Source of the DNA: Hibiscus mutabilis
Lineage: Eukaryota; Streptophyta; Magnoliopsida; Malvales; Malvaceae
Direction of reading: 5' to 3'
Assembly (NCBI GenBank): GCA_019671005.1
Contig: CM033747.1
Location: 27,307,188 to 27,371,187, forward strand
Length of the DNA: 64,000 nucleotides
How positions within the stretch are numbered: position 1 is the first letter of the stretch; every line of letters begins with the position of its first letter. Under the pieces are notes generated by a model. The model had not been told where the DNA came from. It did no database searches and was given only the letters and a program-made list of their open reading frames with translations. The translations under genes were made by a program, and so were the position numbers. Below are positions 1 to 11,037 of the stretch, piece after piece.

Positions 1-437
1 ATCATTTTCAGTAGTTGATTGTGGTATATCTGATGCCTTAAATCCAACAACATTCGTATATTAGAATTACAGTAATATAATATAATTAAAATAATGTCTT
101 TTTTTGTCCTACTTAATATGTTTTTTTTTTGTATTTTAAAATTGTCTAATTTAAAATGTCTAATTGAAAAATCAATAACTTTTAAAAGACATATTTTTTT
201 ATATCATTTTTTTAGTTTCCTAACAAAATAAAATTTAACTTTTTAAAGATAAAATTATTATTTTAATTATTTTACATCATCTTTCTTATATAAATTTTTT
301 CTTTTCAAAACTAAGGGAAAAATCAATTTTTTTTTTGGTGGGAAGGGAGTATAATATAATATTTACATTGATTAAACGTTGGAATTGCAGCTGCAATTAC
401 AGACCTATTTACAGAGGAAAAAATATCAGGCACCTAG
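1..437. other. AT-rich intergenic DNA, no gene seen
   Basis: AT-rich sequence with T and A runs and no credible reading frame. It lies just downstream of the stop of the minus-strand gene at 438-728, so its right end may hold that gene's 3' untranslated region. Confidence 0.5.
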
Positions 438-728
438 CTAGGCTGCAGGTTGGCTTAAAAAACCCCTGGAAGGATTAGCAAACCTCATGGAGAAGGATCT
501 ACAGAGGTTATCAGGCTCATCCCATGTAAACCCATGGTCGAAATTCTGAGAGTAAGTGTGAGGATTATAGGGTACTCGCTTCATCTTCATCTTCTCTTTC
601 TTCAACTTCATCCACAGCACTTTCAGCTTCAGCTTTCTCGAGGTCTCAGATGGTGAGCTCGCCACTTGGTAGCCTCGGCCTGAGCACACTGTTTTGCACC
701 CTGAGCTGCACCAGTTTCTGATGTCCAT
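438..728 (-). CDS. Small basic plant protein, 96 aa, function unknown
   Basis: An intronless 96-codon frame read on the minus strand from the ATG at 728. The frame stays open upstream to another Met at 815, but the 728 start gives the more protein-like N terminus. Residues 7-15 hold three cysteines, residues 31-51 are almost all Lys/Arg/Met/Leu (a basic stretch), and residues 54-84 hold the pattern YNPHTYSQNFD, then DEPDNL and RSFSMRFA. I recall a family of small uncharacterised plant proteins ending in a 'YDP.SY..NFD ... NL.RSFS.RF' tail, which this matches; the function of that family is not known to me. A TATA-like stretch lies about 80 bases upstream of the start on the minus strand (near 795-812). 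Lys-rich and Ser/Thr-rich composition argues against a chance frame, but a transcript would settle it. Confidence 0.62.
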   Translation of the reverse strand: MDIRNWCSSGCKTVCSGRGYQVASSPSETSRKLKLKVLWMKLKKEKMKMKRVPYNPHTYSQNFDHGFTWDEPDNLCRSFSMRFANPSRGFLSQPAA

Positions 729-2796
729 TGCGGTGGAAAAAAGAAACCCTTTCTCCCAACTAACCAAAGAGAAGGAAATATGAAAAGGGTTTATTGTAGA
801 ATATAATATAAGCACATGGATACGGATGGCTCTCAGAGAAGTAGTTGAAAGTTGAAACTTGGACGTCTTTTGAAGACCATAATGGTCGGTCCAACTGAAA
901 TCCTACTAATATGCATGTGATAAGGTCATGCGTTTTCAGCATCCAGGGGCTGCAAAACCGGTCCCATTCGGATGTGATGGAGCTTTCATAAAGGATTATG
1001 GTAATGGTGGCATACATTGTGCAGTCTCAATGGCATTTGTCTTCGTGATTTGCAAGCAACAGTCTCTTTTTACACTTTTCCTCCAAAAATGCTTTTAAGG
1101 ATTCCATCGGCGGGGAATACTAAGGACCATTTCTGTGCTTCACTTTACAACATGTCCACCATTTGCACAAGCATCAATACCCTTTGATAAACTAGTGCGA
1201 ATCGGGTGGGAAATATTCGAAAATTATGGGGTTCTAGACCGATGGAATGAGAAATAATCGAAATCTTCACCTATGGAGACAAGGACGTTGAAGTTTTATC
1301 ATCGAAGTTCATGTAAGGATAGGGGTGGAGTTGCAATTTTCGAACCGTGAGAATAACCGAACCGTAATCACATAAATAACTGTAGGGTCCAAAAAATATC
1401 CGCAAGGATCCCGATATATTAAAAACTTTTAAAAATATATTCTAAACTCTCATTTACATATATACCTACCTATTTATTATCAATATTCTAATGCATCAAG
1501 ATATTTATGCTTTTTGTTTAAACTTTATTAAATTTGAATGGCTTCTCTAATAATTTACCTTTTTAATTTCTGCTTAATTCTTATATTATTCATGCATATG
1601 AATCTATGATATTTACTTTTCATGTTATTTGATGTATATGACATTTACTTTTCATATTATAGGTTCATGACAAGAAGAATCAAAACAATAATACAAGAGC
1701 ATCAAAGTACCACATGTTAGATTGATTTGACTACAAAAAATTCGTTATACGTTAAGTTATTATTATAGTTTTTAAATGATTTATTTATTGTTTGTAAAAC
1801 TAAATTTATCATTTATGTTTGTATTTTGGAGATTTAATATTGAGTATTTGTTCTAATATTTTTTATCAGCAAGTATGATATTATAAAAGTAAAAAATATA
1901 CAACTAGGATATGAATAATATATTAAGGTTCGGATTTTTTTTGACAAATCTTAAATCTAATTCTAATCCTACCTATAGGAGGGGAAGGGAGGACTTTAGG
2001 GGAAGGAAGGTGAGTGTTCTTAGTGGGTCTAGAACCCATGGCCTGAGGGAATACTATGAAACAAAGATGAGCAGCTTGGCCAACTGGCCAAATGTACTTG
2101 CTCAAGGTGTAGATATTTTTAAGTGTATTAAATATATGACTTGAAATTAAAATTGACAATATATTTTGATCAGTAAAGTAGTAAATTTTGTTTAATTTTT
2201 TTGGATGATGATTCTCTGAAATTTATGGGGATCTGGTGGGTATGAGGACGAAAAAAATTCTCGAAGTATGTAATGATGATTTTCAAAATCGTCACCGCAA
2301 GAGTTGGAAAATGAGTGAGAAATATAAAATCGTCCCCGTCCCGTCTAACTTCCACCCTAGATAAAACAGAACTTGAATTAATATAGTAAATATGAATATT
2401 CAGATTTCTCTTATTTATTAGTTTAACTTAGAGTTCTAAGATGGAGAACCATACCTCTCCATTTAGTTGATTAATTCGGATTGAATCCCGTATCGTGTAA
2501 GCATCATCAGCTTAACTCCTCAACCACCGCCACCCCATCACTTTGAGCTTCTCGTGGGCAAATAAGCGCACCTTACGTTACACTGAGCATCCCCTTTACC
2601 CACCAAGTTTCAAAGATTCTTATTCCTTCCTTTCCTTCCTCTAAACAATCACAGATTCTTTGCTTTTCAAGCTCTGCCACACAGCAACATAATAACAACC
2701 CCCGGAGTGAAAGGCAGGCAAAGAGAAGATAGGGTAAAATATGTGCTGTTCAAACATACCTTGTGCTGCCAAACGGGGCTTGGGAGTGCGACCAAG
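729..2796. other. Intergenic region between two divergent small genes
   Basis: The first 300 bases should contain the promoter and leader of the minus-strand gene at 438-728; the last 200 bases (CT-rich, 2600-2700) look like the leader of the plus-strand gene at 2797. Between them, 1319-2362 begins with TAGGGGTGGAGTTG and ends with the inverse of TAGGGTGGAAGTTAG, resembling hAT-type termini, but I found no target duplication, so I leave it unnamed. No tRNA or other RNA gene seen. Confidence 0.4.
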
Positions 2797-2970
2797 ATGG
2801 CTGCTGAGCTTCATGCACCAAGAACTGGGGTGGCAAGAGAGACCGGTGCCGGGGCTGGTTCGATGAAGAAGCAGTGCCTTTGTTCACCTACGAAGCACCC
2901 CGGGTCGTTTCGGTGTAGGCACCACCATGCAGAATACGTGTGGGGTGGTCGATTCGTCGGCAAAAAGTGA
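2797..2970 (+). CDS. Small Cys/His-rich plant protein, 57 aa, function unknown
   Basis: A single-exon frame of 57 codons. I chose the ATG at 2797 because its context (AAGATGGCT) is close to the plant start consensus; the frame is open upstream to an ATG at 2707, which would add 30 residues. Residues 25-51 are the conserved-looking part: KKQCLCSPTKHPGSFRC followed by a His-rich segment and EYVWGGR. I recall small plant proteins carrying a CLCSPT.HPGSFRC motif, often annotated only as serine-rich or uncharacterised. The pattern CxC(x11)C plus three adjacent histidines could bind a metal, but that is inference. No signal peptide or membrane segment is visible. The leader upstream is pyrimidine-rich and free of in-frame stops for about 90 bases. 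Confidence 0.65.
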   Translation: MAAELHAPRTGVARETGAGAGSMKKQCLCSPTKHPGSFRCRHHHAEYVWGGRFVGKK

Positions 2971-3729
2971 CTGCAACTGCCGTGCTGAGTTTAGAAAATG
3001 TAAGGCCTATGGTTAGGCAAACTAGATATGCTTTCTTAAATGGCTTGTCTTAATGTAAGAATCCAATATCAAACAATAAAAAATGTAGAAAATCATGGTA
3101 ATGAATTGGCCAAAATGAAAGATTGGATTACTGCAAAACACAGCCATTTTATACTGTAAATTCACTTCTCATATAAACATTAGTATGCATCAAAATTATT
3201 GTCATTACAACAGTTTGGAAATACATTTATGATAATTATGAATACATTCTCTGCATTTGAATCCATAAAAACACAAAACAAAACAACTGAGAGCAAAAGC
3301 AAACTAAAACCAACTTACCAGTCTCATCTTAAACTTTGTTTGTCACTCAATGAAACCACCAATTTATAGTCATAGTTTGAGATGTGTGGTACAATTAACT
3401 TTATTTTTATTTGTAGGTTAATAAAACGAAAAGTGTTAATATAGTTTTATCTCTATTGGTATTGTTATTATTATTGTAACGTTTTGATAGTCACAAATTC
3501 AAATATATTTAAGTAGACCATAAATTTAAGTATGTGTTACGCACGCAATAACCTCTACTTTTGGAGTTTTAGTTTAGTTTAGGCATCATCTATCTGTATA
3601 TGTAATATATAAAGGGTTATATTTTTGATACACAAACTATGTAAACCAAATTTACATAATCTTTTATATTTAAGTTATAGGCTTCACGTATCAGTGCAAA
3701 ATGTTGTGTTGATGATGCGAAGATTGCAG
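2971..3729. other. Downstream/intergenic DNA, no gene seen
   Basis: AT-rich sequence after the small gene. Near 3604-3700 a TTTTTGATACACAAACTATGT segment resembles one terminus of the telomere-core TIR elements found at 40551 and 47646, but no matching second end is evident. Confidence 0.4.
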
Positions 3730-3965
3730 TGTATGACTGAGTAAGAATTTTAGTAGAACTGAAATTCTTACTAACTGTGTAAAAATTTATGTAACTACAT
3801 AAATTTTACTAATTAGGTAAGAATTTGAGTAGATTTTGCCTTAAGTAAGATTTTGTGTAACTACACAAATTCTTATGTTATAGCCTAAATTCTTACCATT
3901 TTGGTAAGAATTTGTGTAGATTTTGTCTTAAGTAAGAATTTATGTAACTACACAAATTATTAACC
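3730..3965. repeat. Tandem repeat, about 87-bp unit, internally palindromic
   Basis: The segment starting GGTAAGAATTTG at 3816 recurs at 3903, a period of 87 bases, with a partial third copy upstream (from about 3738). Each unit carries AAGAATTTGTGTA and its inverse TACACAAATTCTT, so single strands could fold into hairpins. No coding potential. Confidence 0.6.
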
Positions 3966-4616
3966 TGCACCTTAGGGGCCTCACCCTAGAACTAACTCTT
4001 TGACCGTTTGAGGCCATCTGCGTCTCCTTTAACACCTGACTTTCCCCTCTTTTTTTTCCTATTTTCTTTCGTCTTGTTTTTTTATTTCCTCTCAGCATCT
4101 TTTCTTTTTTTTCGCCTTGTTTGGTCGTTTTGACTTTCAATAATGTTCTTTGGCCAGTTCGTTGGGTCTTGCTGCTCCAATAACTTTGGTTCATGGTTAA
4201 ATCTTCTCTCGCGAGACAAAAGTTGTTTCTCGCTGGTTGTAGGCGGAAGGAAAGATTTTTCTTCTCCCGCAACCTATAAAAAGATATACCTTGAACTTAA
4301 GTTTAGTTTAAGATATAACTGTTGGGGATTGCAAGTGCTTTTAAGTAGATAAAATGTCTGTTTTAAACATTATATTGTAAACTCCAAATTTGTTATCACA
4401 CACATATATATATATATATAAAAGGTTCTTATTAAAAGAACATGGTAAGCATGCAATCTTAAAAGAAAGATGAAAGGAATCAAAGTACATAGCACTCAAA
4501 GACAAGCATCTAACAGAAAACTAATGCAAACATAAAAATGTCGCACAAAATAAATGCTTGCACACAACGCATAATCACCTAAACCTTTCTGTCGTTGAAA
4601 AATTTATAAGGGTTAA
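3966..4616. other. Intergenic DNA with a TA microsatellite
   Basis: No gene recognised. A (TA)n run of about 17 bases lies at 4404-4420. Short open frames here have no recognisable product. Confidence 0.4.
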
Positions 4617-5194
4617 TGTAACACCATCGACCCGGATCTCACAATTGGGCCTCAAGCCCAAATCGAAATCATAAAAATTTTGCAATTAGATTTAGCCCAA
4701 CCCACTCATTGCATGAAAACCCGTTAAGTTTAAGTATTTCAAGGTAGGATAATAATAATTAAAGCATGACATGAGGAGCTCCATTTAAAATACATAGTTA
4801 AAAACATTCGACACTTAAGTTAAAATCCAAAATATTAGTTACAATACAATCATAGGGTCCTACTAATACATAGCCCATTATAATCTAAGTACTGTACTCG
4901 GACACAAGTCGATGCTGAAGTCCTACTCTGATGGTGCTCCAATGATGTATGCCAAACCTACTAATCTGCGAACTAAAACAATAATTTTGAACGTTGAGCT
5001 AACAAAGCTCAATGGATATACTTCCACTTAACCATGCTTTATGCGAATCATAAATATGAGTATACAACTAAAGGAATGATATCATGGCATAATGTAACAA
5101 CATTGGCGCTACCTCTAGCTGTGTAAACACAAAGCAAAAAAAGGAAAGTATGAACCACTCACAACACGTAACACATTATACCAACAAACCTAGA

Positions 5195-5345
5195 GTGAGG
5201 CCCGATGCCACACAAATTTGGGAACGTACACTCATGGGTCAGGCCTGGTGCCACACCTCTTCGAGAACGTACACTCATGCTAAGAATCTCTCGTTGAGCA
5301 TCTACGAATGAGACTTGGTGCCACACAGCTTTAGGAACGTACATT
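5195..5345. repeat. Three imperfect tandem units inside the solo LTR
   Basis: Three copies of a unit built on GGTGCCACAC...GAACGTACACTCATG, starting near 5200, 5245 and 5315. The spacing is uneven (roughly 45 and 70 bases). Typical of internally repeated plant LTRs. Confidence 0.6.
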
Positions 5346-5665
5346 CGGCATATCTATAACCATGGTGTTGTAACACTTTCTCATTGGGTATCCGGACCCC
5401 ACTAACAAGGTAACTCAACCATATACTTGCCCTTACGTGGCACACACACAATAATTATTCGATCCACCGAAGATCCTTATTGTTTCAATACAAACAACCT
5501 CCCAAGGTTTTATTAAGTTACTACTTATGATGTACGCATATGAGGTTAGATTCTCTTTTCTCAGTTTTACTATTTATTTTACCACTTTACAAGCCTATTG
5601 TGCCTTAGTCCTCTAATTATAGGTCCTTTGAACTAAAAATGAAATTTTTGGGTGGATATCCAGCG

Positions 5666-5740
5666 AGTACCGATACTCACTTAAGAGTACTGATACGCTC
5701 TAGTGGGTACTGATACCCACTTACGCGTATTGGTACTCAG
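5666..5740. repeat. GTACYGATAC minisatellite, left block
   Basis: Repeats of GTACCGATAC / GTACTGATAC at roughly 28-base spacing, plus the inverse form GTATTGGTAC. Further blocks of the same motif lie at 28763-28835 and 29612-29735, on the other side of the nested insertions, which supports treating 4617-5764 and 28750-30612 as one original element. Confidence 0.65.
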
Positions 5741-5764
5741 CTTGCCATCTAGGGGTTTTAATTC

Positions 5765-7181
5765 TATCCACTGACTAACGTTTGGCAAACAATTGAAAAA
5801 CTAATGTAAATATGCTAGTAAATAATGCTAAGTTTATGTCTTTTTGCGTGCAAGTATACACGGTCAGCAAGTAAGCTGAGTATTGTATCTATAAAGATTT
5901 TCCAAGAAATAAATGCCACTATATTTACTTGTGAATGAGAGCAAACGAGTTTGAATTGAAGTTCAAATTTTGATTAAGAAAAATGACTAAGGAAAATAAA
6001 ATGAAAATTCAGGCGGTTTGGTAAACAAATGTATTTAGATGGATGGTTGGCGTAAACAAGAGATGCCTGGATTTACGCTTAGCGAAGACAACAAATGATA
6101 ATTTCCAGACTTGGTTTTATTACCGAGCAGATTTTAAAGTTACTATTGCCTCTATCGATAGCAATACTCTAAGTTAATTACGATTAACCCTTATATGTCT
6201 ATAGTGATGTTTTTCAATAATTAACTTTGGCAAAATTTCAATCTTTTACTCCTAAGGAGTAGGTTCACTTCCGACGTAAGCTTATCTACTTGAACATCTT
6301 CTTTTGAAGCTTCTCACCTTAATACCTAGCAAATAATAATTATCTCCTAATTCTGTTAAGATATTAAGGGATAATAGGCATGCAATGCCAACTATCGTAT
6401 GACAAAGAATTTAAGAAAACAAAGCACTAGCAGAACAGACAAAAATACCAAAGCATTCAATTATTAAAAGTTGAAAATAAACTAAGCGTTCATCGCAAAA
6501 ACATCTCCAGCTAACTTAAAATAGTTTGTTCAAGGCTGGGTAAACCATCAACAAAATATCATTTTGAAACATCACCATCATAACAGAATTAAAAACTAAA
6601 AGAAATGGACAAAGAAGGAGATTCGTCAATGCAGCCCTTCAATGGATCCAAAGCTCTCGGTCTTAGCCTGGTCAAACTACAGTTTACCCTCTACCCTCTT
6701 TTTTCACTACGGTACAGCCTCTTTAGTTCATCGATTAGCTTCTTTTATATAGGCACTCGTGGAAACCCTAGATTAGGTTTTGAATTTGAAAGTTTGTTAC
6801 GCACCAAGATATGCACGTTATCTTTTTATCCTCTTTTTGAATTTTAGGGTTGACCTAGCTCTAATGGTTATTAATCGGGCATCGGGCATCCTTCTTTAGC
6901 CAACCGAGTCTGGCAATCTTCGTCTTGCTTTTGCCATCAGCACTGAGCATTTCTCTTCTGCTTCTTTTGCTTTCCGCCAACTGCTCATGTCCTGCTCTGC
7001 CAAACCTGCTCTTGTCCTGCCACAACAAGGAAAATACCCATTCACTCTGGCAATAAAAACATTCCTTAACTCCTAGATTCAAATGCATGAATCTTCTAAC
7101 TAAATGCATAAATATGTACTCAAAGTCAAGCAAAAGCATAGCAATATATACATGAAAAATAGTATTTTTGAGGAGTTAACA
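5765..7181 (-). repeat. 3' LTR of the old minus-strand element
   Basis: 1,417 bp. Aligns along its length with 27349-28749. On the minus strand it starts TGTTAACTCC, directly after a polypurine tract; its far end has drifted (TATCCACTGAC here against TGTCGATTGAC in the other LTR), so the canonical CA end is lost. Many substitutions and small indels separate the two copies. Confidence 0.85.
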
Positions 7182-7195
7182 CTCCCCCAAACCTA
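7182..7195 (-). promoter_or_regulatory. Polypurine tract of the old element
   Basis: On the minus strand GGTTTGGGGGAG abuts the LTR start TGTTAAC, the expected position for plus-strand DNA priming. It is preceded by TTGAGGACAA (7205-7214 on the plus strand as TTGTCCTCAA). Confidence 0.75.
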
Positions 7196-7214
7196 GCTCA
7201 TTACTTGTCCTCAA

Positions 7215-8162
7215 GTAATGCAACTAAAAGCTATAATAACAAAAAAATAAAGTAAAGTACCGGAAAACTTTTCCTGATTTACAACACAAGCTTGCAAGCA
7301 AATTCTAGTCTTAGTTCTGTCCTTAGATATCCCAAAGCAATAATGCCAACAAATCAACAAATTCAAGTGCAACAATATAACTCTAACCTAGGGTCATGAT
7401 GTGTGGGTGATTTGCATCAAAAGTCCTTTAACTCCCTTAGCAAAACTTTATTGTCCAAACTCAGAATTTTTTTTAGATTATTTACCATGGGTATCTTTCT
7501 CTGGCATTAATTTTGGGGTCGTGTCATGTCGTTGTTTGGTGTAAATAAGATGGAGCATACCATGAATCTCCACGTTAATCTAGACTACATCACTAAGCTA
7601 ACCCATTACACTCATACCCTATAGTTTTATTGGCTTGAGAACTAAGAGGGAGCAAACCACGAAGCCCCAAGTTACTTATTGTCTCTAAGGCAGATGAGTG
7701 TTCTAATTTTTTTTAGCCTGTGGCAAAACATTGTTGCCTTATTTTTTCACTTTTTACTCTAGCATTGTGTTTTTTTATACTGAGTGGGTTCAGTTCAAGA
7801 ATCCTAAGTTTGTCTTGGGATTTAGATGCATACTACGTGTGTAAGTGAAACCAAATTGCCCAAAGCTAGAGATCAATTGCCTAGTTACCTGGTATTACTA
7901 ATCTGCTAGCTCATGCTAACTAAAGATTCTAATTTTATCATTGGACATGGCATACTAATGCAAATTCTAACTATGCTAACAAAAAGTGTTGGAAAAATTA
8001 TGAGGGTAAAAGCATGCAAAGGCAAATTTTTTAATGGTTTGGTATGCATCATGGTTATACCTAATCTATATGACAATAACTGATCTATATGGCAAAAACA
8101 ATACGAAAACATAAACATAAAAGCGCATGAATGTCATGGCAATAAATGCGAGGCAACACACA
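7215..8162. other. Non-coding spacer of the old element between two polypurine-like cassettes
   Basis: No coding potential. Contains imperfect repeats of a unit read on the minus strand as TAAC.TGG.G.TTC.TGGT.TGCTCC (around 7555-7590 and 7640-7675, with a weaker third near 7510-7550). It matches in position the hairpin-bearing spacer of the young element (18749-19507). Confidence 0.5.
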
Positions 8163-8194
8163 CCCCCCAAACCAAATATGTGCATTGTCCTCAA
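8163..8194 (-). promoter_or_regulatory. Second, internal polypurine-tract-like cassette of the old element
   Basis: Minus strand reads TTGAGGACAATG, a short spacer, then GGTTTGGGGGGTG. The same TTGAGGACAA plus G-run layout occurs at the true tract (7182-7214) and twice in the young element (18713-18748, 19494-19526). Whether it primes DNA synthesis is unknown. Confidence 0.5.
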
Positions 8195-8259
8195 TGCATG
8201 AAAACATATATATACAAATTTTATACATGAATAAAATGAAAAATACAGAGTTAAAGAGT

Positions 8260-9378
8260 TAAGGGGAAGAGGACTCCCCTTCGGATTGCTATAGACGAGA
8301 TATACGGGTCTTCCTTTTGAGAAAGCTCCCTCGATTAGGTGACATGTGCTTTTTTTTAGTTGTGGCTTAGAGACAGTAGTAGAGGTCTTTATATCATGTA
8401 GGACCTCTTCAATTATTCGCATCAGCTTAGATACAGTAGGGGATACAAGAGCGGTAGAAGAAGCAGCTGCAACAATTGGCACATTGGTCTTGGTAGACAC
8501 TTCATCATCAGACTCTTATGAAGTCTCGGTCTTGCCATATTTAACTTAGACAGTCAAAATAGGTACAGTGGCATCAATTGTAGGGTTAGAGTATGAACAG
8601 ACTGAAGACTGGCTGGTATTCCTTTGGGGATCATAAAGCTTTGGTGGGAACTCTGGAAATGTTGCCAAAATATTGGAGGCGATGCCCTCAAGAGTTATCT
8701 TTAGGGCTCAGTTTCTGGCATTAGTATATTACCAGAGCACCAAATTTTGCTCCTCAACCTTCTCCAATTTTGTAGGATGAGTTTCTGTAGCTGATAAATT
8801 TGGGAAGATAATGCCAAGGCGTCAGCTGGAATCGGTGTGACAGGTTCTGCCCTAGGTGGCTTGACAATAGCACAGGCTCAGCAACTTTTTTTTTGCCATT
8901 CTCCCTCATTTCACAGACAATCAATTGTTGCTACAGAGCAAGAGTGATGGCCCCCTTACACTTCTAGACATTATTAGAGTCAAGCTTTGGCACCTTATGC
9001 TGTAAGCAAATTTAAGATATTAGTAAAGGAAAAATCAAACTACCACAACCCTTACCGGAACATTTGTAGGTCTCGTCCACAATTAGACGACCCACGTTAA
9101 TTTTTCTTCTTACCACGATAGAGTGCAACAATGCCATTCTTTCCTCTGAACTATCTCATTATGTGTGGCCGACATAAGATTTACTTTTAAAAAGTGGTTG
9201 CATCCCCTCGGTTGTGGTTTTAATGCAAGCCGTTTCACAGTTCTCTTTCTCTTGGAAATAAAATGTTCCATTTTGTAACCTCTCGCATAAATCTTTTAGA
9301 AACAATTATCTTTTGATAGCATCCATGATTCCACAAATGTTGAATGCTCTTCCCCTGCGCCATCTAAACTAAACATAC
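8260..9378 (-). pseudogene. Decayed 3' (env-position) ORF of the old element, C-terminal part
   Basis: Short minus-strand stretches resemble the young element's 3' ORF: around 9190 a segment reading LKVNLMSATHNEIV parallels VKTSLMPSTHNTTV in the young copy, and the distal part (8260-8500) is a Ser/Lys-rich tail. Stops and frame changes occur throughout. The young element's 5' LTR starts at 9379, so the upstream part of this ORF now lies beyond 21051. The protein's role is unknown: the position is where Athila elements carry an env-like gene, but I see no clear transmembrane segment here. Confidence 0.5.
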
Positions 9379-10915
9379 TGATAAGTGTTCAAAAGTACTA
9401 TTTTTCTTACCCTTTTTACTCATATTATTGTTAGACTTAGGCTCATATTAGTTGCATAATTAGCTATTCATGCATGAATCCATGTTTCCTTCCATCGTTG
9501 AGCTTGATTACATAACTTGGTAGTTTTTGCGGGAAAAGATGTTGTTTTGGTGTGTTTTGTGTGTATGTGTAGGATCACTTACCAAAGCAAGGCTAGAGCT
9601 AGTTGCCAGGGCAATGCATGAAGGAGACGCCGAGCCAGTTGCCATGGCAATTGTCGACAAGAGTAAAGGTGATATGGTAGTCGAAATTGAGGACTAAACA
9701 AGCCCAAGATGACGTGGAGCAAAGCCCAAACCCAAAGGAATTTGATTGCCATGCAGAGATTAAAGAAGAATTAAATTCCAAGAAGATAGGAGAAGTTCTA
9801 GTAGGAATACAATTATAATAAAGATTTATATTCTTTAAAGATAATTTAATTCCAACTTAAACTCCTCCTCAAAGAAGGACTTTGGCCTAGCCCTATAAAT
9901 AGCGAGGAGATTTCGACAATCCAAGGATGGAGAGCAATAGGGAAATTTCGACAAGTCCAAGTAGGGCAAGAGGAGAGAATTTTTGACAAGCATCAAGGGC
10001 AAGGAGGATTTCGACAAGCCTCCTCCTTCATCCTTTTCTTTCTTGTTCGATTGGGTTCATGCTAGGGATTGTTTCTTTTGTGTTTCTTTGGAACCTAGCT
10101 GTGAACTAAATTTACTTGGCTATGGTTATTGTGTTTTGTGGTTGTGAGAAACTATTGGTTTTTGTTTAGGTAATAAGAGTTTGCACTTTTCTATTTCAAG
10201 GTTTATTCATTCTTGGTTCTTATTCTTGTTTGCGAGTGAATTGGGAGAGGATCTCGTGATCTCATCTATTTATCTAATATCGGAGAGTTAGATTCAAGAA
10301 ACGAATGAATATGATCTTTATTCAATCTAATGATGGTGAAGATTAATCCGGCTTAGGAATAAGTTAAGGATTTCAACGGCTAAGAGGAACGCAAGATTGG
10401 TTGTTGTTCACCCTTGATTCACGCAGGGATGTATTATCAAGGCATGCACAAATAGTTAGAGTTTCGACTTAGGGATAAGAAGAAACCATTGAAGAATGCT
10501 CTGTCGAACCTTGAAGGTTGCTGCCCAGACGCCTAAGTAGTTGCCCAACTAGTTGCCCAGGCAACCATCGATTAGTTGCCAAGGCAACCCCGCTGTGCAA
10601 GTTGCCACGGCAACTGAGTTACCCATGCACTCTTTTACCAAGACAATCCAATCGGCTATCACATCTCAACTCACGATAACCTGGCCTATCTCTCTCTCAT
10701 TTGATCTCATTTGAATTCATCTTTTCTTTTACTTTATTGCTTTCTAGATTAGTCATTAGTTAAACTCCTATAATCTTTTACTTGTGTTTTTACTTTTACA
10801 GTGCAAGAGACTAGATTCTTGAAGTAGCACCAATCCCTGTGGAGACGATATCTTTTATACTATAACTTGCGACGTGTATACTTGCACATTTGCGTAGCAC
10901 TTATTACGCGCAACA
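9379..10915 (+). repeat. 5' LTR of the young element
   Basis: 1,537 bp, starting TGATAAGTG and ending GCAACA. Carries five GTTGCCNNGGCAAC/T palindromes: 9602-9615, 9638-9651, 10552-10565, 10575-10588 and 10601-10614. A TATAAAT box lies at 9894-9900, a plausible core promoter. The 3' LTR lacks 12 bases present here near 10545. Confidence 0.93.
9894..9900 (+). promoter_or_regulatory. TATA box of the young element's LTR
   Basis: CCCTATAAATAGC is a strong plant TATA context, about 515 bases into the LTR, and is kept in the 3' LTR at 20041-20047. It would place the transcript start, and hence the U3/R border, near 9925. Confidence 0.6.
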
Positions 10916-10921
10916 AGTTTT

Positions 10922-10940
10922 TGGTGCCGTTGCCGGGGAT
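10922..10940 (+). promoter_or_regulatory. Primer binding site, tRNA-Asp
   Basis: TGGTGCCGTTGCCGGGGAT lies six bases after the LTR end. It is complementary to the 3' end of plant tRNA-Asp (which ends ...CCCCGGCAACGGCGCCA), apart from one mismatch at its fourth base. Use of tRNA-Asp is typical of the Athila/Tat branch. Confidence 0.85.
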
Positions 10941-11037
10941 TGGCAATAGCAACTTTGTTTTTATTTTCTTGCACTTTCTTTTTATTTTTCTTGTTTAAAA
11001 TTCAAAGGGCTAACAAACTTTGGTTTTGCATTGGTAT

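Larger units (their letters stand above)
4617..5764. repeat. Left part of a split solo-LTR-like element (outermost nest layer)
   Basis: Begins TGTAACACCATCGACCCGG; the other end, at 30612, reads ...CGGGTCGTTACA, so the element has the inverted TGTAAC/GTTACA ends typical of LTRs in this kind of genome. Flanks are GTTAA (4612-4616) and TTTAA (30613-30617), four of five identical, as expected for an aged 5-bp duplication. It was split at 5764/28750 by the minus-strand Athila-type insertion. Removing that insertion and the hAT element leaves about 2.26 kb, with no reading frames. Contains the tandem repeats at 5195-5345 and 5666-5740. Confidence 0.6.

Noticed and set aside
1319..2362. A hAT-type element with TAGGG(G)TGG ends
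   Set aside because: Ends are loosely inverted, but no 8-bp duplication and little arm similarity.
8346..8549. Plus-strand frame in the old element's 3' region
   Set aside because: Antisense of the decayed 3' ORF; the minus-strand reading matches the young element's protein layout better.
9599..10017. Short minus-strand frames repeated at 19746-20164
   Set aside because: They lie in the two LTRs, so their repetition shows only LTR identity, not conservation.
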